From Pempheris klunzingeri (taxonomy: Eukaryota; Chordata; Actinopteri; Acropomatiformes; Pempheridae), in NCBI RefSeq assembly GCF_042242105.1, contig NC_092013.1:4211987-4275986 (forward strand): a stretch of 64,000 nt of DNA. Direction: 5' to 3'. Below, piece after piece: positions 12,801-25,651 of this stretch. Under the pieces are notes generated by a model. The model was not told the DNA's origin. It made no database searches and saw nothing but the letters and a program-made list of their open reading frames with translations. The translations under genes and the position numbers were made by a program. The stretch's first letter is position 1, and each line of letters starts with the position of its first letter.

Positions 12801-15800
12801 CTTAGCGGCATGGTTATATGATGTTCGGAGCTGTACTGCCAAGCTCTAACAATGACATTTAGCAGCTCCAAAAAATGCTTTGTTCATGAGCCAGACATAA
12901 TTAATGTGTTGATCCTCTTCTATGTGAAATTAGCAAGCCACTCAAATCCGGTATTTCTGAAAAAAAAGGGACAGATTTTCTTCTTCACCATCCCTGCCTT
13001 CTCATATCAACAGCATATGGGCAAGCATACACAATCACACCAGGTTGCCAAGATGTGTATGGAGAGAGAATGGGGACAAAAGGCGAAATAAATGGGACGT
13101 ATGATTCCCATACTGCTAAGATTTCTCCGTGGAAGAGATTATGGTTCCGTTCTAACAAACACGACAAATCTCCATTTTCCCAACCTTTTACAGCAGATAA
13201 AGGGCCTTGGATCCCTTTTCCACACTAAATCCCAGATCAACTTCTCCTTAGCTATTCAAACCACCCAGCAGGTTGTTTCTAAAAGGCTTGAAAGTGAGCC
13301 TAGAGATAGCCAGCTCTAGCATCTCAAATGAGCTCTCCTCGCCGGCGTGATGTGTGCTCGACTCGCTAATTCTCCCTCGTTCTTACTTCTTCAGAAACTT
13401 TTAACATCATGACCCGGAGAAACATTTGCAAACTATAACAATAAAATTAACTTGTAATGAGCAAAATAATTGCACATCAAACGGTGCTCGATGGTGGAGC
13501 GCAAGCTCGGAAGAAAGGGCCCAATTTACAGATTACATGGCTCATGACTACCGAAGTTCAAAACACAGAGAAATTGGTTGTGAAGTGAGAAAAAAGGGCC
13601 CTTCCAAAACGACTCCGAAGCATTCTTTAAACTTGTGTAATGGATATGCTGCGGGCAACTGGGCAAATTTACCATGCAAAGAATCTCCATTCTGCACGCA
13701 GCACTTCAAAGGCGAAAGGAACTGAGTTTCAGGGAGCCAGTGGGCACAGGGAGAGGGGGGAATGAACTCGAGATGCACATTTGTCTCCCGGAGTGACAGA
13801 AATTGGCGGGGGGTGTTCAAAATGAGAGATTTAGCTGATCTAGGGCAGAGTAGTAGTTCAGTCAACACCACAGTGCTTCCTCAATCTTCAAAAACAGAGG
13901 AAAATCATAATATGGAGAGGAGAAATGCTGAGAAAGTTAAAAATGTAAGGCAAGACGCACATTCACAATACAGTACAGAGGGGACTGTGGACATTTTTCT
14001 CTCCTCTGCTGAGAAGTAAAAGACAGCGAGCAACAGAAAGAGAGATAGAAGATAGCGAGACAGATAGCTGGAGTGACTAGGCCAAGTTGTTGTGGTATAT
14101 TTTTCTCTATCAGGAACCGGCCTTTTATGTTGTAGTATTGGTAGAGGAAGTCGAGGGGAGCAAGAGATTACATTAGCAATGATAAAGTGACCAATGCCAT
14201 GCCGTGTCTTACCATCAGATACACACACAACCACACACACACACACACACGCAGCAGATTACGCAGAAGAACACCTAAAACCCAGATACACTCTGGGCTG
14301 CTGTGGACAGCTGATATCACATCTACGAGTCCACATGCGGGTCTGAAAACCTAGTGTGAAGGGCTAAAGCTACATGGTCCTCTTTCTGTACAGCAACCAA
14401 ATTTAAACATGGTGTTGACTTTTTTATTCCTCTAAAACTTTGTAAAGCTAAAGTTGCTATCAGTCGTTGCTTAAACACTGAAACAAGGTCACAGAAATCT
14501 TATGCTAAAATGCTCTAAGGTCACATTTCCTCAGACAAACAAGTTATTTATTTAGCCGTCTCAAAATGTTCAAAGGAGACATTTTCTTGGCCACGACGTT
14601 TCGTGCTCATTTCTCACATTGCCTCCACTTTCACCCCTCACTCATTCTGTCTCTCCTCCAGCCCTCTCTCCCTCACAAGGCAGTCTCCTTCTCCTGTTCT
14701 GGAGCCTTATCTGATGGGAGCCCTGCCACTGTTTGCATAAAACACTGTTTATAAGGGGTTGCATATGTTAAAACATTAAAACACACATTAGAGTGCATGC
14801 ACACACACTATTGCTGCACACGGATGTGCGCGCACTGACAAGTGGAGCTGCTCTGACCTTGCTAAAACGCTGTGCAACCGACGTGCGGTGGAATTGTTTA
14901 AATAAGGCTTCTCCTTTTATATCATCAAGGAAAATGGGGAAAAGGAGAGTACACCGCACACACACAGCGTTTACGTTGTTTAACTATAGATTAATCACAT
15001 GGCATACACATTAATAACATGAGCTTTCGTACTAATATTCTACGGTAATGGTTTCAAGTTAATTGATTTATTTGTTTATTTTTACAAAGAACATTACTCT
15101 GCCTGATATTTGTTATACATGTAGGTTTGATGTAAAGTACCTTCAATATGACAAGATTAAAAAACACAGCATTTACTGAGTTATTGCAGGCGAGCTGAAT
15201 AATAATGAGGACTTTTCAGCCAAATAATAATCCAAACATAATCCTTTGTCTAAAAAAGTTTTTAAAAAAGGTGACATCTTAAAATTACTTTTGTTTTTAA
15301 TGCACAACAATATTAACAGAGAAAAGCACCAAATCCTGACATCTGAGAAGCTGCAACCAGTGAAAGTTTTGCTTCATGAAGTTGCCTCGACTTCAGTAGT
15401 GATGGTAACCTTTCCCTATGATCTCCGCTGTATTGAGTTTACTCTTTAACAAAGTAAAGGGTAGGCCTATAGTGATAATTACTGCGGCAGCAGCCTATGC
15501 AAACCATTAGTCTTTCCATCAGTCTCGCTTCATTTTCCCCACTCTGCCTGCCGAATTGACTGCTATTGTGCTCAATTAAAATTCCGCCATTTCTTTTCTG
15601 TGAAAATTAGGTTACTTCTGCAAATTTACACTAATCTACTTAACTTGCGCAAACCTCGGGCTCCAGCCATCGAAAAGGCCCTGCTGTTTGTTTAACATGC
15701 AACTTGAACTCTGTGACTTTTACGTCAACCCGTCCCTCCACCCATCGCCTCTCCTTCTCCATCTCCCTCTATTCTTAGACCCTCAAACATTGATCAACTG

Positions 15801-16879
15801 TCCACGTGGTTCAAGTGAGAGACACCCCCCCCCACCACCCCTGTCTGGGATTAAAATTGTAAACCACGGGGAGTTTGACCAGCGAGATACATCAAGATGT
15901 GGTCTCGATTAGTCCACCACAGCACTTCCTGGGGGAAGTTTTCCTCCCAGGTCAGACCAGTAGAAAAATGGCTCCTTGATATCTTAACTACCAACAATGG
16001 CTCTCTATGCTTGGGTCAGTCACGTCAACATGTCTTTTCCTGTGTGGATGGAGCCCTTTAAACTGAACAGCCAGGGAGTACAGTTCCCAGGAGGTGGAGG
16101 AGTGAGAGTTGTGTCTAGATTGGAAAGGGTGCTGTCAACAGAGACAAGCCTTTCTGCCCTGACACATGACCTGACTACTTCCGGGTCACGTCGAGAAGGT
16201 TATTCAGAGTGCCAGCGGTGTTTCACATGACCCCAAACACGTTACATTCCTCAGCACCACTATCATGAAGCCCTTTTTCCTTTTCTCCCTTTGTCCCACG
16301 CACACTTTTAGACACCGCTTGCCCGCTCACAGCCTGCTTACATCATACCGATCACGACAGCGTAACCACACAGGCCGAGAGCGTCAATCATGGCTGTTTG
16401 ATGTGTGAACGCTCAACCCGGGTGGGGTTAGTGTCAACTGCTGAGTCACGGGGGTTAATGGAGACGATGGCGAGTGCAGGGTCTTAAACTCAGCGCGCTC
16501 TTTCTTCGGCCACGCGTGACTGACGATCATCATCATCATTAGAGCGGCGGAGGGAGGGCGAGCGGTGATGAGCTCATCACGAAGAGATGATGGTGCTCAT
16601 TTGTCATGTCCATGAGGGGGAATGACTCGTTCACACAAGAGAAGTGTGAAATACACAAATTCCATGTTTATTTTCTTTGACAGATAAAAATGATGTTCTC
16701 AATAAGGATTCAAGAAAGGAAGAGCATGTGAATGCAATATGGATTTTCTCTCACGGTATCTGCTATTTTGTGTTAAGTGATGAATATTATAATAGTTCTG
16801 GTGTGAAATTCAATTTCAAATCTGTTGATAGATAAAGTAACTGATGGGAATGTTTACTTTTGGCAATTTCAATGAATTA

Positions 16880-17220
16880 AATGTAAAATATGATTCCTCA
16901 ACTCGGAATGCTAACAATTATTTTTTTCCAGTTAATCTGTCGATTGTTTTCTCAGTTAATCAATTAGTAGTTTGGTCGATGAAACATCAGAAAAAGATGA
17001 AAAGTCCAAGACAACGTTGTCAAATGTCTCGTTTTGTCCACAAGCCAAGATTATTGACTTTACTGTCACAGAGGAGAAAAGAAACCAGCCAATATTCACA
17101 TTTAAGGAGCTGGAATCAGAAAATAACTTTTTAAATTGCTCAAACGGATGAATTGATTATCAAAATAAACTAAAAACTAATTGATTAATTACTCACTGCA
17201 GCTCCAACTTCAACACATTG
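16880..17220 (+). repeat. Dispersed teleost repeat (AT-rich, MITE-like)
   Basis: The block starts with a CAGTTAATCTGTCGATTGTT-type segment. It contains GTTTGGTCGATGAAACATCA, GTCTCGTTTTGTCCACAAGC, CTTTACTGTCACAGAGGAGA and AATATTCACATTTAAGGAGC, and ends in TTGATTAATTACTCACTGCAGCTCC. I recognise this text as a very common nonautonomous repeat of fish genomes whose copies end in TTGCAGCTC. It is noncoding; the 96-codon frame across it is a by-product. Confidence 0.65.
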
Positions 17221-17369
17221 ATGAAGAAACCCTGTAAATCAATTATCAGCTTTAAGTTGCTCTGCTCACTTATTTTCTACAATGTCTGCAAAGATCTTAT
17301 AAATCTAAAGACATTAAATAATTCAAATGAACCGTAATTGATTTAGACAAAGAGCTGAGACGAAGATTA

Positions 17370-17645
17370 AAACAATTTTGATAATCAATTAATTGTTGTT
17401 TTCATCCTCTCTGGTCACAGCTTCTCCAATTGAGGATTTGTTGTTTTGAAACTTTATAAATATATATGTATAAAATACAGAGTTTTTAAATCGGTATTGA
17501 GACAAAACAAGACATTTCAATAAGTCCTGAAAATCCTAACAGACATTTTGTAAACTCTTATGTGATATTTTGAAGAAGAAATGATTAATCAAGAAAATAA
17601 TCTACAGATGAAAAATTAATGAAAATAACTGTTAGCTGCAGACGT
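17370..17645 (+). repeat. Second, more diverged copy of the same AT-rich repeat family
   Basis: It shows TTTTGATAATCAATTAATTG near the start, AGACAAAACAAGACATTTCA near 17,500, and AATGATTAATCAAGAAAATA then AATGAAAATAACTGTTAGCT toward the end. These are hallmarks of the same TTAATTGATTA-rich family as the preceding copy, but degraded. Confidence 0.5.
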
Positions 17646-19814
17646 AATGAGAAACGAGCTGCCAGGTCTTTTACAGAAAGACAAAATAATAATGTAGATA
17701 AAATTTAAATAAGCATGAATTCAAGAGAAGCAAAGAAATACAGACGACTGAGCGATTCAATAAAAGACCAGTCTAAAATAATGTTTTAAGGACATTTAGA
17801 GGTTTAAAAATGGCCTCCACTGTAGCCATGATATTTATGCCTACTGACAAATCATCTTAAATTATACTCCATCATCAATATTGTCCAAACCTTACGATGT
17901 ATTAACAGTCACAGTAACATATATGGTAAAGAAAATCTAGCAAAAGTTTGATGGTTAGTCATCAAATTGTAGAATAATATGCAACTGTGCACTGCTAAAT
18001 GTGTCCTCTGTGTCAATTTATGTTTGCAAAGCCTTTAAAATAGCATAACATCACGTTGTGGCCCTTCACATATAGGCTACGTCTATTTGTACATCAAAGA
18101 CTTTTGCAAACGTTGGTACTTCACCGACCCGTACAGAGCCTTTAAACCTCAGAGTGAACCCCGACTCGGTGCTCGACTCTCAGCGGATACGCGGGGAGGG
18201 CCGGCTGGGGGTGCACAAAAGGGTGCAGCGAGGTCACGTGATGCGTTCCCACAGCTCAGAAACACTGCTTCCCTAAAGCTACAACAGGAAGCGGAGTTTA
18301 GGGACAGACTAATGGACAACCATTATATGCTTTCTGGCTCCGTTTACTCTCATTTGTCCTAGTAGTGTGAGAACATAGAGCCTCTAGCCCCCCGGCACAG
18401 AGAGACAGTGATATCTGCACTTTGTTCATTATGCTGCACAAGTGATAGACCATTTTCCCATTTCTTGGCTTTTATTCATTTTAATTCGTCCTCTAGTTGA
18501 GCCATTTCCCCAGCCGTCCTGCTCTGCTCAGTCTCCAGGTCTCTACTCTATCTCTTAATTCCCCTCTGATTGGTGGAACTGAATGAGACACTGAGGAAAT
18601 ATAAAAGGGAATCTGCAAAGTTTCCCCCGCACAAAACCAACACTGAATTTCTCTCTCTTCTCTATCTTTTAAGCAAAAAGCCACATTCATTCTACAGCAC
18701 TACAGCTACACATCTTCCCGTGTTTAGAGCGTGAATATGTGGAGAGGTGGCACCGATGGGGGCGGCTAATCAAAGCACTTTTTTTTTTCCTTCCCTTTTT
18801 CTTCAAACACAAGACAACTTTTACTTCCTCTGTTCTCCTCCAAAGTTAGATAACCCAATATTGTTTGTTACAATGGCTGACAGCGTTCTGTCTTCCCGTG
18901 TCAGCGCCTGTCCAGTCGGACTCAAATGGGCCAGAATGGACAGAAGAAAGGACGGGGGTACAGACAATATGGCTGCAGTTGTTAAAGTACGCTTGAGAGA
19001 CAGCCAAAAGAGACAGACCCACCAAACTGGGCCAAAAGAGAGCTCGCTGAATGGTGTGTGCATGATGAGTGTGTATTTAGGGGGCAGCAAGGACGGGAGA
19101 TGTCAACATTTTTTCTTCGGAGTGCCCATCTCCATTTGCATAATTTCCATTCCCCACGAGCAACAAAGGAAGGAAGGAGATGCTCATACAAAAACCAAAT
19201 TGACGAGGGAACAATGGTGGCCTGAAGGGTCACTTTGAGGGGGCTAAAATTTCCTAAATCACGGTTTAATATTTTGTCAGGCTAGTTTTGGAAATTGCTG
19301 TTTTGCCAAAGCTCAGTCAGACCCGTGCTTTGTCTGATTTGACGAGCAAAATACATCAAACCCGAACAGTTCTCACATAATCAAAAAAGAAATAAAGAGA
19401 AAACAATGCCTTTCATTTCAACTGTCAGTGTCCGCTCACTTTGCTGCATGCCAAAAACGAGCAGCAACAGATAAAAGGCACAGAGGACGGAGGACGTATC
19501 AATGATTAATGCTCATCCTTCATCCCAAGTTGAGTTTGAGGTGCATAATTCACTGAAGACTGCAAACCTCGATGTCTCATCAAAAGAGAGGACAAACGGC
19601 CAACAACCGAAGGAGCTACAGCTGGGACGGACAGCAGCATCAAAAGCATGCGTGTTCATCGAAAGGTTTTAGTTAACTGCAAAAGTTAACAAACTTGGTC
19701 AACATATATACACACTGGCATCAAAAAGTCTGAAACTCTAGTTGAGAGCATTTGAAAACACAAAATGTTACGACATGTAAGAAGTATTTAAGATTCTGTA
19801 CTATTCCAGCTGTC
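17646..19814. other. Noncoding stretch
   Basis: No supportable exon. The 163-codon plus-strand frame at 18,747-19,238 has no recognisable domain and biased composition, and I treat it as chance. A short GC-richer patch with a near-consensus E-box (GGTCACGTGATG) lies at about 18,231-18,242. Confidence 0.45.
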
Positions 19815-20345
19815 AAAATTAAGCAAATTGGTGGCGTTGATTAACTCAACTCCTTTGTACAAAAGAGGAAGCAGATCAAATTTAAACGCTGCTTCAATGG
19901 AAGCGAAACAACTCAAGGACACTGAGAGACGTTATTCAGTGAAAACAATGTACCGTAGTCTACTGCAAGAGACAAGGCATTTTTTGATTCTGTTTGAATT
20001 GTGCCTTGAATTACACACACGATGTTTGTCAATTTAAAAGATAGTTTTGCAAGTCAAGAAAGACGCAGGAAGTCAATAGTTTGATGCCACTTATGCAACT
20101 TTTGGATATATGGTCTTTGTAGTTCTAAAAGTCTTATACTTCATCGGTTTACTACAAACTGCAACTTCCTTGACTTGCAAAACTATCTTACAAATGGTGT
20201 GTACTTCATGGCACAGTGCAAACATTGACTGCCGTACATATTTTTTTTCCAAAATAAGGTCTCATGGTGGTCAACCGGAGTGGGGGGGGTTTCTCCTCTC
20301 TATATGAGCTTTTGTACAAAGGAGTTAAGTTTGCTTAAATTTAAT
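19815..20345. repeat. Foldback (nested inverted-repeat) element
   Basis: Two nested inverted repeats are visible. The outer arms are AACTCCTTTGTACAAAAG at about 19,851 and its reverse complement at about 20,311-20,328, with weaker AAATTAAGCAAA similarity outside them. The inner arms are GATAGTTTTGCAAGTCAAG at about 20,040 and CTTGACTTGCAAAACTATC at about 20,171. The whole segment can fold into a long hairpin with no coding content. It is probably a nonautonomous DNA element; no target-site duplication was identified. Confidence 0.6.
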
Positions 20346-21690
20346 TTACATCTTCAGTATTTCTTCTTCATTTTATGTCTTGTGTTAAATGTTTCTAAAT
20401 CTTCACACCTGATTATTTCCATAGTTTGCATGAAAACATTACAGAATTGCAATGTGGTCTCAGGCTACTGCATAAACAACATACGTTAATATAAATGAGG
20501 ATGAAAACCAGAAATGCAGATAGTCGTGGTTGCTGTGGTGAGAGTTTTGTTTAAGGTCCGATGGGTAAAGGCGCAAACGCACACACAGCCGGCAGAGGGG
20601 CAGGTGTAGGGAGTGAGAGGGCTGAAGTGAGGGCGAATGAGCGGGCGAAGATGGATGATGGATGGTGTTGATACAGGAGGCAGCAGCCCTGCTTTATCTA
20701 GGCAGCACAAGCCAGACCTGCCGGGGTGATGGGTTAGCTGTCAGCCCTTTGTTTATGGACCACCACCCATCTCCTATCTCCTATACGCCCCAAAAGCCTA
20801 GATCACTCAAAAACAGCTACTACCTCACCCCTCTTTGTCTCTCCATCTCTGACGCTCTTCCTTTTTCATTTCTTTGCTAACAAATGGTATTTTGTCTTCT
20901 TAAGTTTGCTTCAGATGTACAGTAGCAAAGGCAGAACTTTGTAAAAAAAGTGTCGATTTTAAATTTTACTGGCAAATGTGAAAAAATACATTTTGTTGAT
21001 AATATAACGTGTCTTGCTGAAATTTAAGTCCACAGAGGAGGAAAGAGAAGAAAGAGAGCAGGGGAAGAAGAAGTGAACCTAATCCAACCATATCCCCACG
21101 AGTTGCACGCTTCCAATTAACGACTGGTTGGTTTATCAGTCTCCGACGGGTGATTGCTGTTTTTAATCATTTTCTTTCTCTACACGGTTTCTTCCTCTCT
21201 ATCAGTTCTTCCCACTCTTATCATCTAACCCCCTCCTCGTGCTGTCTCGCTTCCCATCCCTCCTCTGTTCTGCGCTGCCTCCGTTTCATCATGTTTCTCA
21301 TGGAGCCCACCGCTCCTGCTGCGTCCAGCGTTAGAGCCCAGTCTCTCTACGTTCGATAAAAACTTTGATGTGCGAGTTTAAAAAAAAATCTGCCTGTGGT
21401 TGTTCCTCGACCACTGACGCAGCAGCTCCACGTATCGTCTGAATTAAAACCCCAAACCAATACACTATCCTGAATAACAGACTCACTGCAGTCAAATCAA
21501 ACACGGGGACAGAGACCCACAATCTGACCTGGGAGTTCGATAAAGTTTTGAGTCTTTGGGACAACAGAGGGTATGTTTGGGCCTTTTCTCCTGACTCAAC
21601 AACCACCTCCTCTTTCACCTGCCTTTGTTAGTGTGATTGATTTGGACACCTGAAATGTCCCTGTCACACTGATCGATCTGTCCACTTGAT

Positions 21691-21735
21691 GGGAAGGGGG
21701 TGGGTGGCGTGGTGGGTGGGTGGGTGGCGTGGGAT
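21691..21735 (+). repeat. G-rich GGGTGGGTGGCGTGG direct repeat
   Basis: The unit GGGTGGGTGGCGTGG occurs twice within about 35 bases, giving many runs of three or more G. The plus strand could form a G-quadruplex; that is inferred from run spacing only. Confidence 0.7.
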
Positions 21736-21971
21736 ATATCCCTCCGCCCGTTGGCATGGTAATAAATGGGGGGTGACGGGCGGTTGACGGAGCAGCAGTT
21801 ATGGCTTCTTTAATTTACCCGACGCCTCACAGTGACAGTGACTCATAACAAGGTGACACGGTGCCGTAATGGTTACGCTCAGTCACCTCTTTGTCGGGCA
21901 GAGAGAGGGAGTGGAGGCGGAGGTGTATGATGTGTGTGTTTGTGTGAGTTTTAGGTTTGTGAGGCCCTGAG

Positions 21972-21974
<3 letters not shown>

Positions 21975-22021
<47 letters not shown>
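21975..22021. repeat. (GT)n microsatellite, long
   Basis: About 23 uninterrupted GT units. Confidence 0.95.
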
Positions 22022-22022
<1 letters not shown>

Positions 22023-23603
22023 ACAGACTGGCTGATTTGATGTTGCCTCTCCTCCCTCTGGTCAAGGTGTTATTGAGAGTGGCGCCGTTATCTCTGTCCA
22101 TGAGGTCGACTGCTGCCTCACTAACGGGAGAACACCATCTCTACCAATCCCAGCGAGCCGAGCAGCATGTCCGGGTGGGTCGTTGCTAGCCACATCCTCC
22201 TGGGTGGGCTATAACTCATCTCCAGACGGGTATAGGGCCTTATCTCAGTCCCCCTCCACAGGCCTGCCCCTCGCCTGCTCTGTCTTAGGGAAAAGATTTT
22301 CTGGTGCCCCAGTGTGTGAATTATACTCGGGGTTGCGGTGACTGAATGGGCTTGTCTGTTTGGGTTGTCTTAGTGAATTTATGTCTGCGTGGGCGGAGGA
22401 ATGTGAAGGTGCATGTGTGCGTGTGTGTGTGTGTGTATATATACCGTATGTGTGTGTTTGCGTAACTGAGATTTATTTACCATGCAAACAAGTTGTGTGT
22501 CTGCTCATCTTAATGTATCCCATCCCATAAGGTGAAACACTATTCTCATAAGTTATTTAATCATGTGAAGGGCATCGTTACAGATGCATTTGAGGGTCCC
22601 CCCCCCCACACAAACCTCCCGCTTCCACATGCACATACACACTCCCCTCCACCCACCTACCCCATTCACGCCGCCTCTCTCTGTCATCTCAGCCTATCAA
22701 TCAAAAATGTATTAAGTCCGGAGTCGGGGCCGATCAAAGGCAGAATTCCTGGGAGGAGAGCAGATAAGGCCTATCTCATTAATAAGTGCTTTACCATCAT
22801 AGGGGCCCGCGCTTCTCGCCACACCCTGCCTGCCTCCCTTTGATATCTAATTATCCATCCGTTTCATTCTGTCAGAGAGGGAGGAGAGGGACGACTCATA
22901 GTGTCATCACAACCAAATACTGTTGCGTGTGTGTGTGTGCGCGCACATGTCTGTGTGTATCAGGATCCGGGCAAAGGGGGCTGCGCCAAAAACATCATGA
23001 CACGCAGCAAATCCAAATGTGCGGAGAGTGGCACATGTAAACAAATGCAAATAAGATGTTCTTACAAAGGCAACCGGGCCCACGTTTGTATGGCACCCCT
23101 CCCAAAAAGCTGTCACGCGTGCAGTGAGAGCCTGAGATGGAGAGAGGGATCTATTTTACAGAGTGTAACGCTAACAGCCAACTGCCGCTGGGACTCAGTG
23201 GCAGCTTACAAATCTACCTTTTAACAATCTGTAAGGAGCAATGAGCTCTAAGAGGGTCTCCTAAGAGCTGAAGACGGATAAGATAGTGGTGGGTGAGGGA
23301 GAAACAAGATATTAAAACATCAAGGTAAGATATTGAGGAAAAAGGGCACAATGGAAGGAGTGCAAGGGTTAAGAGGATTTTTAAGAAACGCCGGGTAAGG
23401 ACTGATGGACAAAAGAAGAAGAAGAAATGAAGAAGGAAGGGAGAGGCAGACAGGAGAAATGAGAGAATGGGAATTGGGAGGGAGAGAAAGAGCAGGGCAT
23501 TCTTTTCCCTTCTCTCCTTGGTTTTCTGTAAGAGTAGCTCAGGAAGATAAGGCTAAAAGGTCCGTCAGTCTGTTGTGGAACAATCCATTCTGTGTCTCTC
23601 CCC

Positions 23604-23670
23604 TTTCTCTCTCTCTCTCTCTCCACCTCTCTCTTTCTGCCTCCCTCTCTCTCTCTCTCTCACTCTCTCA
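23604..23670. repeat. (CT)n microsatellite, interrupted
   Basis: A polypyrimidine tract of CT units, broken by CCAC and TGCC. The serine/leucine-rich frames crossing it are artefacts. Confidence 0.9.
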
Positions 23671-24777
23671 AGATACTGCCTTTCTCTCCGTCTAATGGCA
23701 CAACTCAGATTTCTTGTGATGCCTCTTGTGATATGGCTCATCTCTGGTGGCATGGTTTACTGACATCACTTGTCCGCCACAATACACTCTCACCGCATAA
23801 AGAGCAAACCAGCCCCCAAGTCTTGGTGCGACAGTTAAATTCTGCAAACACTTTGGGCTATTTCTCTTTAAAGAGCAAACCCTCGGTGCAGCTAATATTC
23901 AAACTAGTGTCATTTATTGATACAAAGACAGACTTTTCAAAGCCACAATAAAAGGGCTGAAATTACGTCTTCATTTAACCGAGCAGTTCAAACCCTCGTC
24001 CCTAATCACTCAAAGCAGAGCTCGGAGACAAACACAAACCAAGGAGGATTTAAAAGAACAAAACCGACACAAAACACAGGCCCACGTGCCCAACAAAGAC
24101 TCCAAAGTCTGCCTCCCCATCCCATGTCCTCTTTTAAAAGGAGACCTTCATCTCTTGGCGTTCCTGTTAAGAAGCGACTTTCTTCAAGAGGAGAAAGGAG
24201 GTGTGTCAAAGACATGGGTCACAATGTTTACGAAGACGACTTTAAATCCGAATCACAGCATCCCCCTGCTTTTATTTCCTATTTCATGGGATTAAAATTA
24301 AATGAAACATAATAAAAAACAAAATTAATTTATGGCTGAAAAACATTTTTTTTCTTTTCCTGTTTTAAAGGAATGGGTTTAAAGACTGAGAGGGAATCTA
24401 CAAAGGCAATATTAAAAGTCAAAGAAGCTAATTAGTTTCTGAGACTTTAAATTTTATTTTGTATTTATATATTTCTAAAGGAAATTTTGATGTGAATCCT
24501 GCAGACAGTGCCCAACAATCAATGAACACTTTTAAAGAAAAAGACTTCACAGTCTCAAAAGTTTCAATTCTTTCTATTCAAAAGAAAAAGTCCACGTTCC
24601 CCATCTGAAGTTATGACGAGTTAATCTGTAAATAATCAGCTGTGAATACATCTCTCTCTCTCCCTCTCTCTCTGACCTGTTGTGAAGCTGCCTGAGGGTT
24701 TGAATAACTGTCTGGTGCCAGGCTGCCTCACCCCAAGGCCTTGTGGGAGATGAAGAAGAGGTCAGCAGAAGTGGGGG

Positions 24778-24778
24778 T

Positions 24779-24811
<33 letters not shown>
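24778..24811. repeat. (GT)n microsatellite
   Basis: About 16 GT units, immediately preceded by GGGGGTG. Confidence 0.9.
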
Positions 24812-24813
<2 letters not shown>

Positions 24814-25583
24814 ACGAGTGAAGGTGTCTGCCCTTGCCTAGCCATCGAGCGGGGACACAGAGATATATAGAAAGGCAGAGAAATGGGAAAATTGTGTCCG
24901 TGGAAACACATGGGAATAGGTGGAAAGAGAGACGGCTGTACCGCAGTCATGGGACACAGAAGGTAGCACAAAAGAGCACAAAGAGCAGCAAGAAATCATG
25001 TGAAAAAGACGCCAAACTGGCAACTTTGAGGATACGTTTAGATCTGTTTTTCAAGCCCATCGGCGATTCGCAATAATAAAATGAATTTGAATGAAATGAA
25101 TCCACTCCACCCACACTCGTACCTCCTCAAATTAACAACCAAGCAAGTTTAGATGCCATGTTTTTACAGCACACACACCAGAACTGAACAGCAGCTGCAA
25201 CAGCCTTCAGCCAAACTCTTTGCATAGCTAATACGATGCCCTCGCAGCAGTAGCGGGTGTGAGACAACATCTCAGACCCACAAGCAGATGAAAGAAAGGT
25301 CAACCTGCTGGGATGAACCTCTTCTGGGGCTGACCAGGGCTAGAGGGCCTGCCTGCCTGGGTGGCACTGCCTACAACCCCCGGACGAACGGGTCTGGTTT
25401 TGATTTTGTTCAGAAGACGTTAAGACACAGCAGAGTCTTCCTTCATTTTCTTTTTTGTTCCCAGGATGCCTTGGCTAACATGGGTTTGGAAGGGGTGACA
25501 GAGAGGTCAGGGGGGCTCCAGTCGACTGTGGCCTGAGGGTGAATCCTGGGGAGGGATACCAGAGTGGTAGTTGAGGGAGAGTG

Positions 25584-25586
<3 letters not shown>

Positions 25587-25633
<47 letters not shown>

Positions 25634-25651
25634 GGGGGGGGGGGGGGGGGG
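25587..25651. repeat. (GT)n followed by a poly-G run
   Basis: About 21 GT units pass into TTG and then roughly 18 consecutive G. Both tracts are slippage-prone, so their lengths may be unreliable in an assembly. Confidence 0.9.

Larger units (their letters stand above)
6756..16879. other. Gene-poor noncoding stretch
   Basis: About 10 kb without a supportable exon. The open frames of 60-147 codons are either built on CA/GT/GA repeats or lack any recognisable domain. Simple repeats occur near 7445, 8101, 8282, 8798 (poly-T), 9770, 11,268, 12,751 (poly-A) and 14,222. Blocks such as 12,780-13,320 and 13,430-13,730 are moderately AT-rich, free of repeats and look like unique sequence. They are the better candidates for conserved regulatory elements, but only an alignment could show that. 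Confidence 0.5.

Noticed and set aside
13426..13725. 99-codon plus-strand open frame
   Set aside because: No signal or domain recognised and no start context; the block reads more like unique noncoding DNA.
18747..19238. 163-codon plus-strand open frame
   Set aside because: No recognisable domain, odd composition and no flanking splice structure; runs of this size are expected by chance in 64 kb and six frames.
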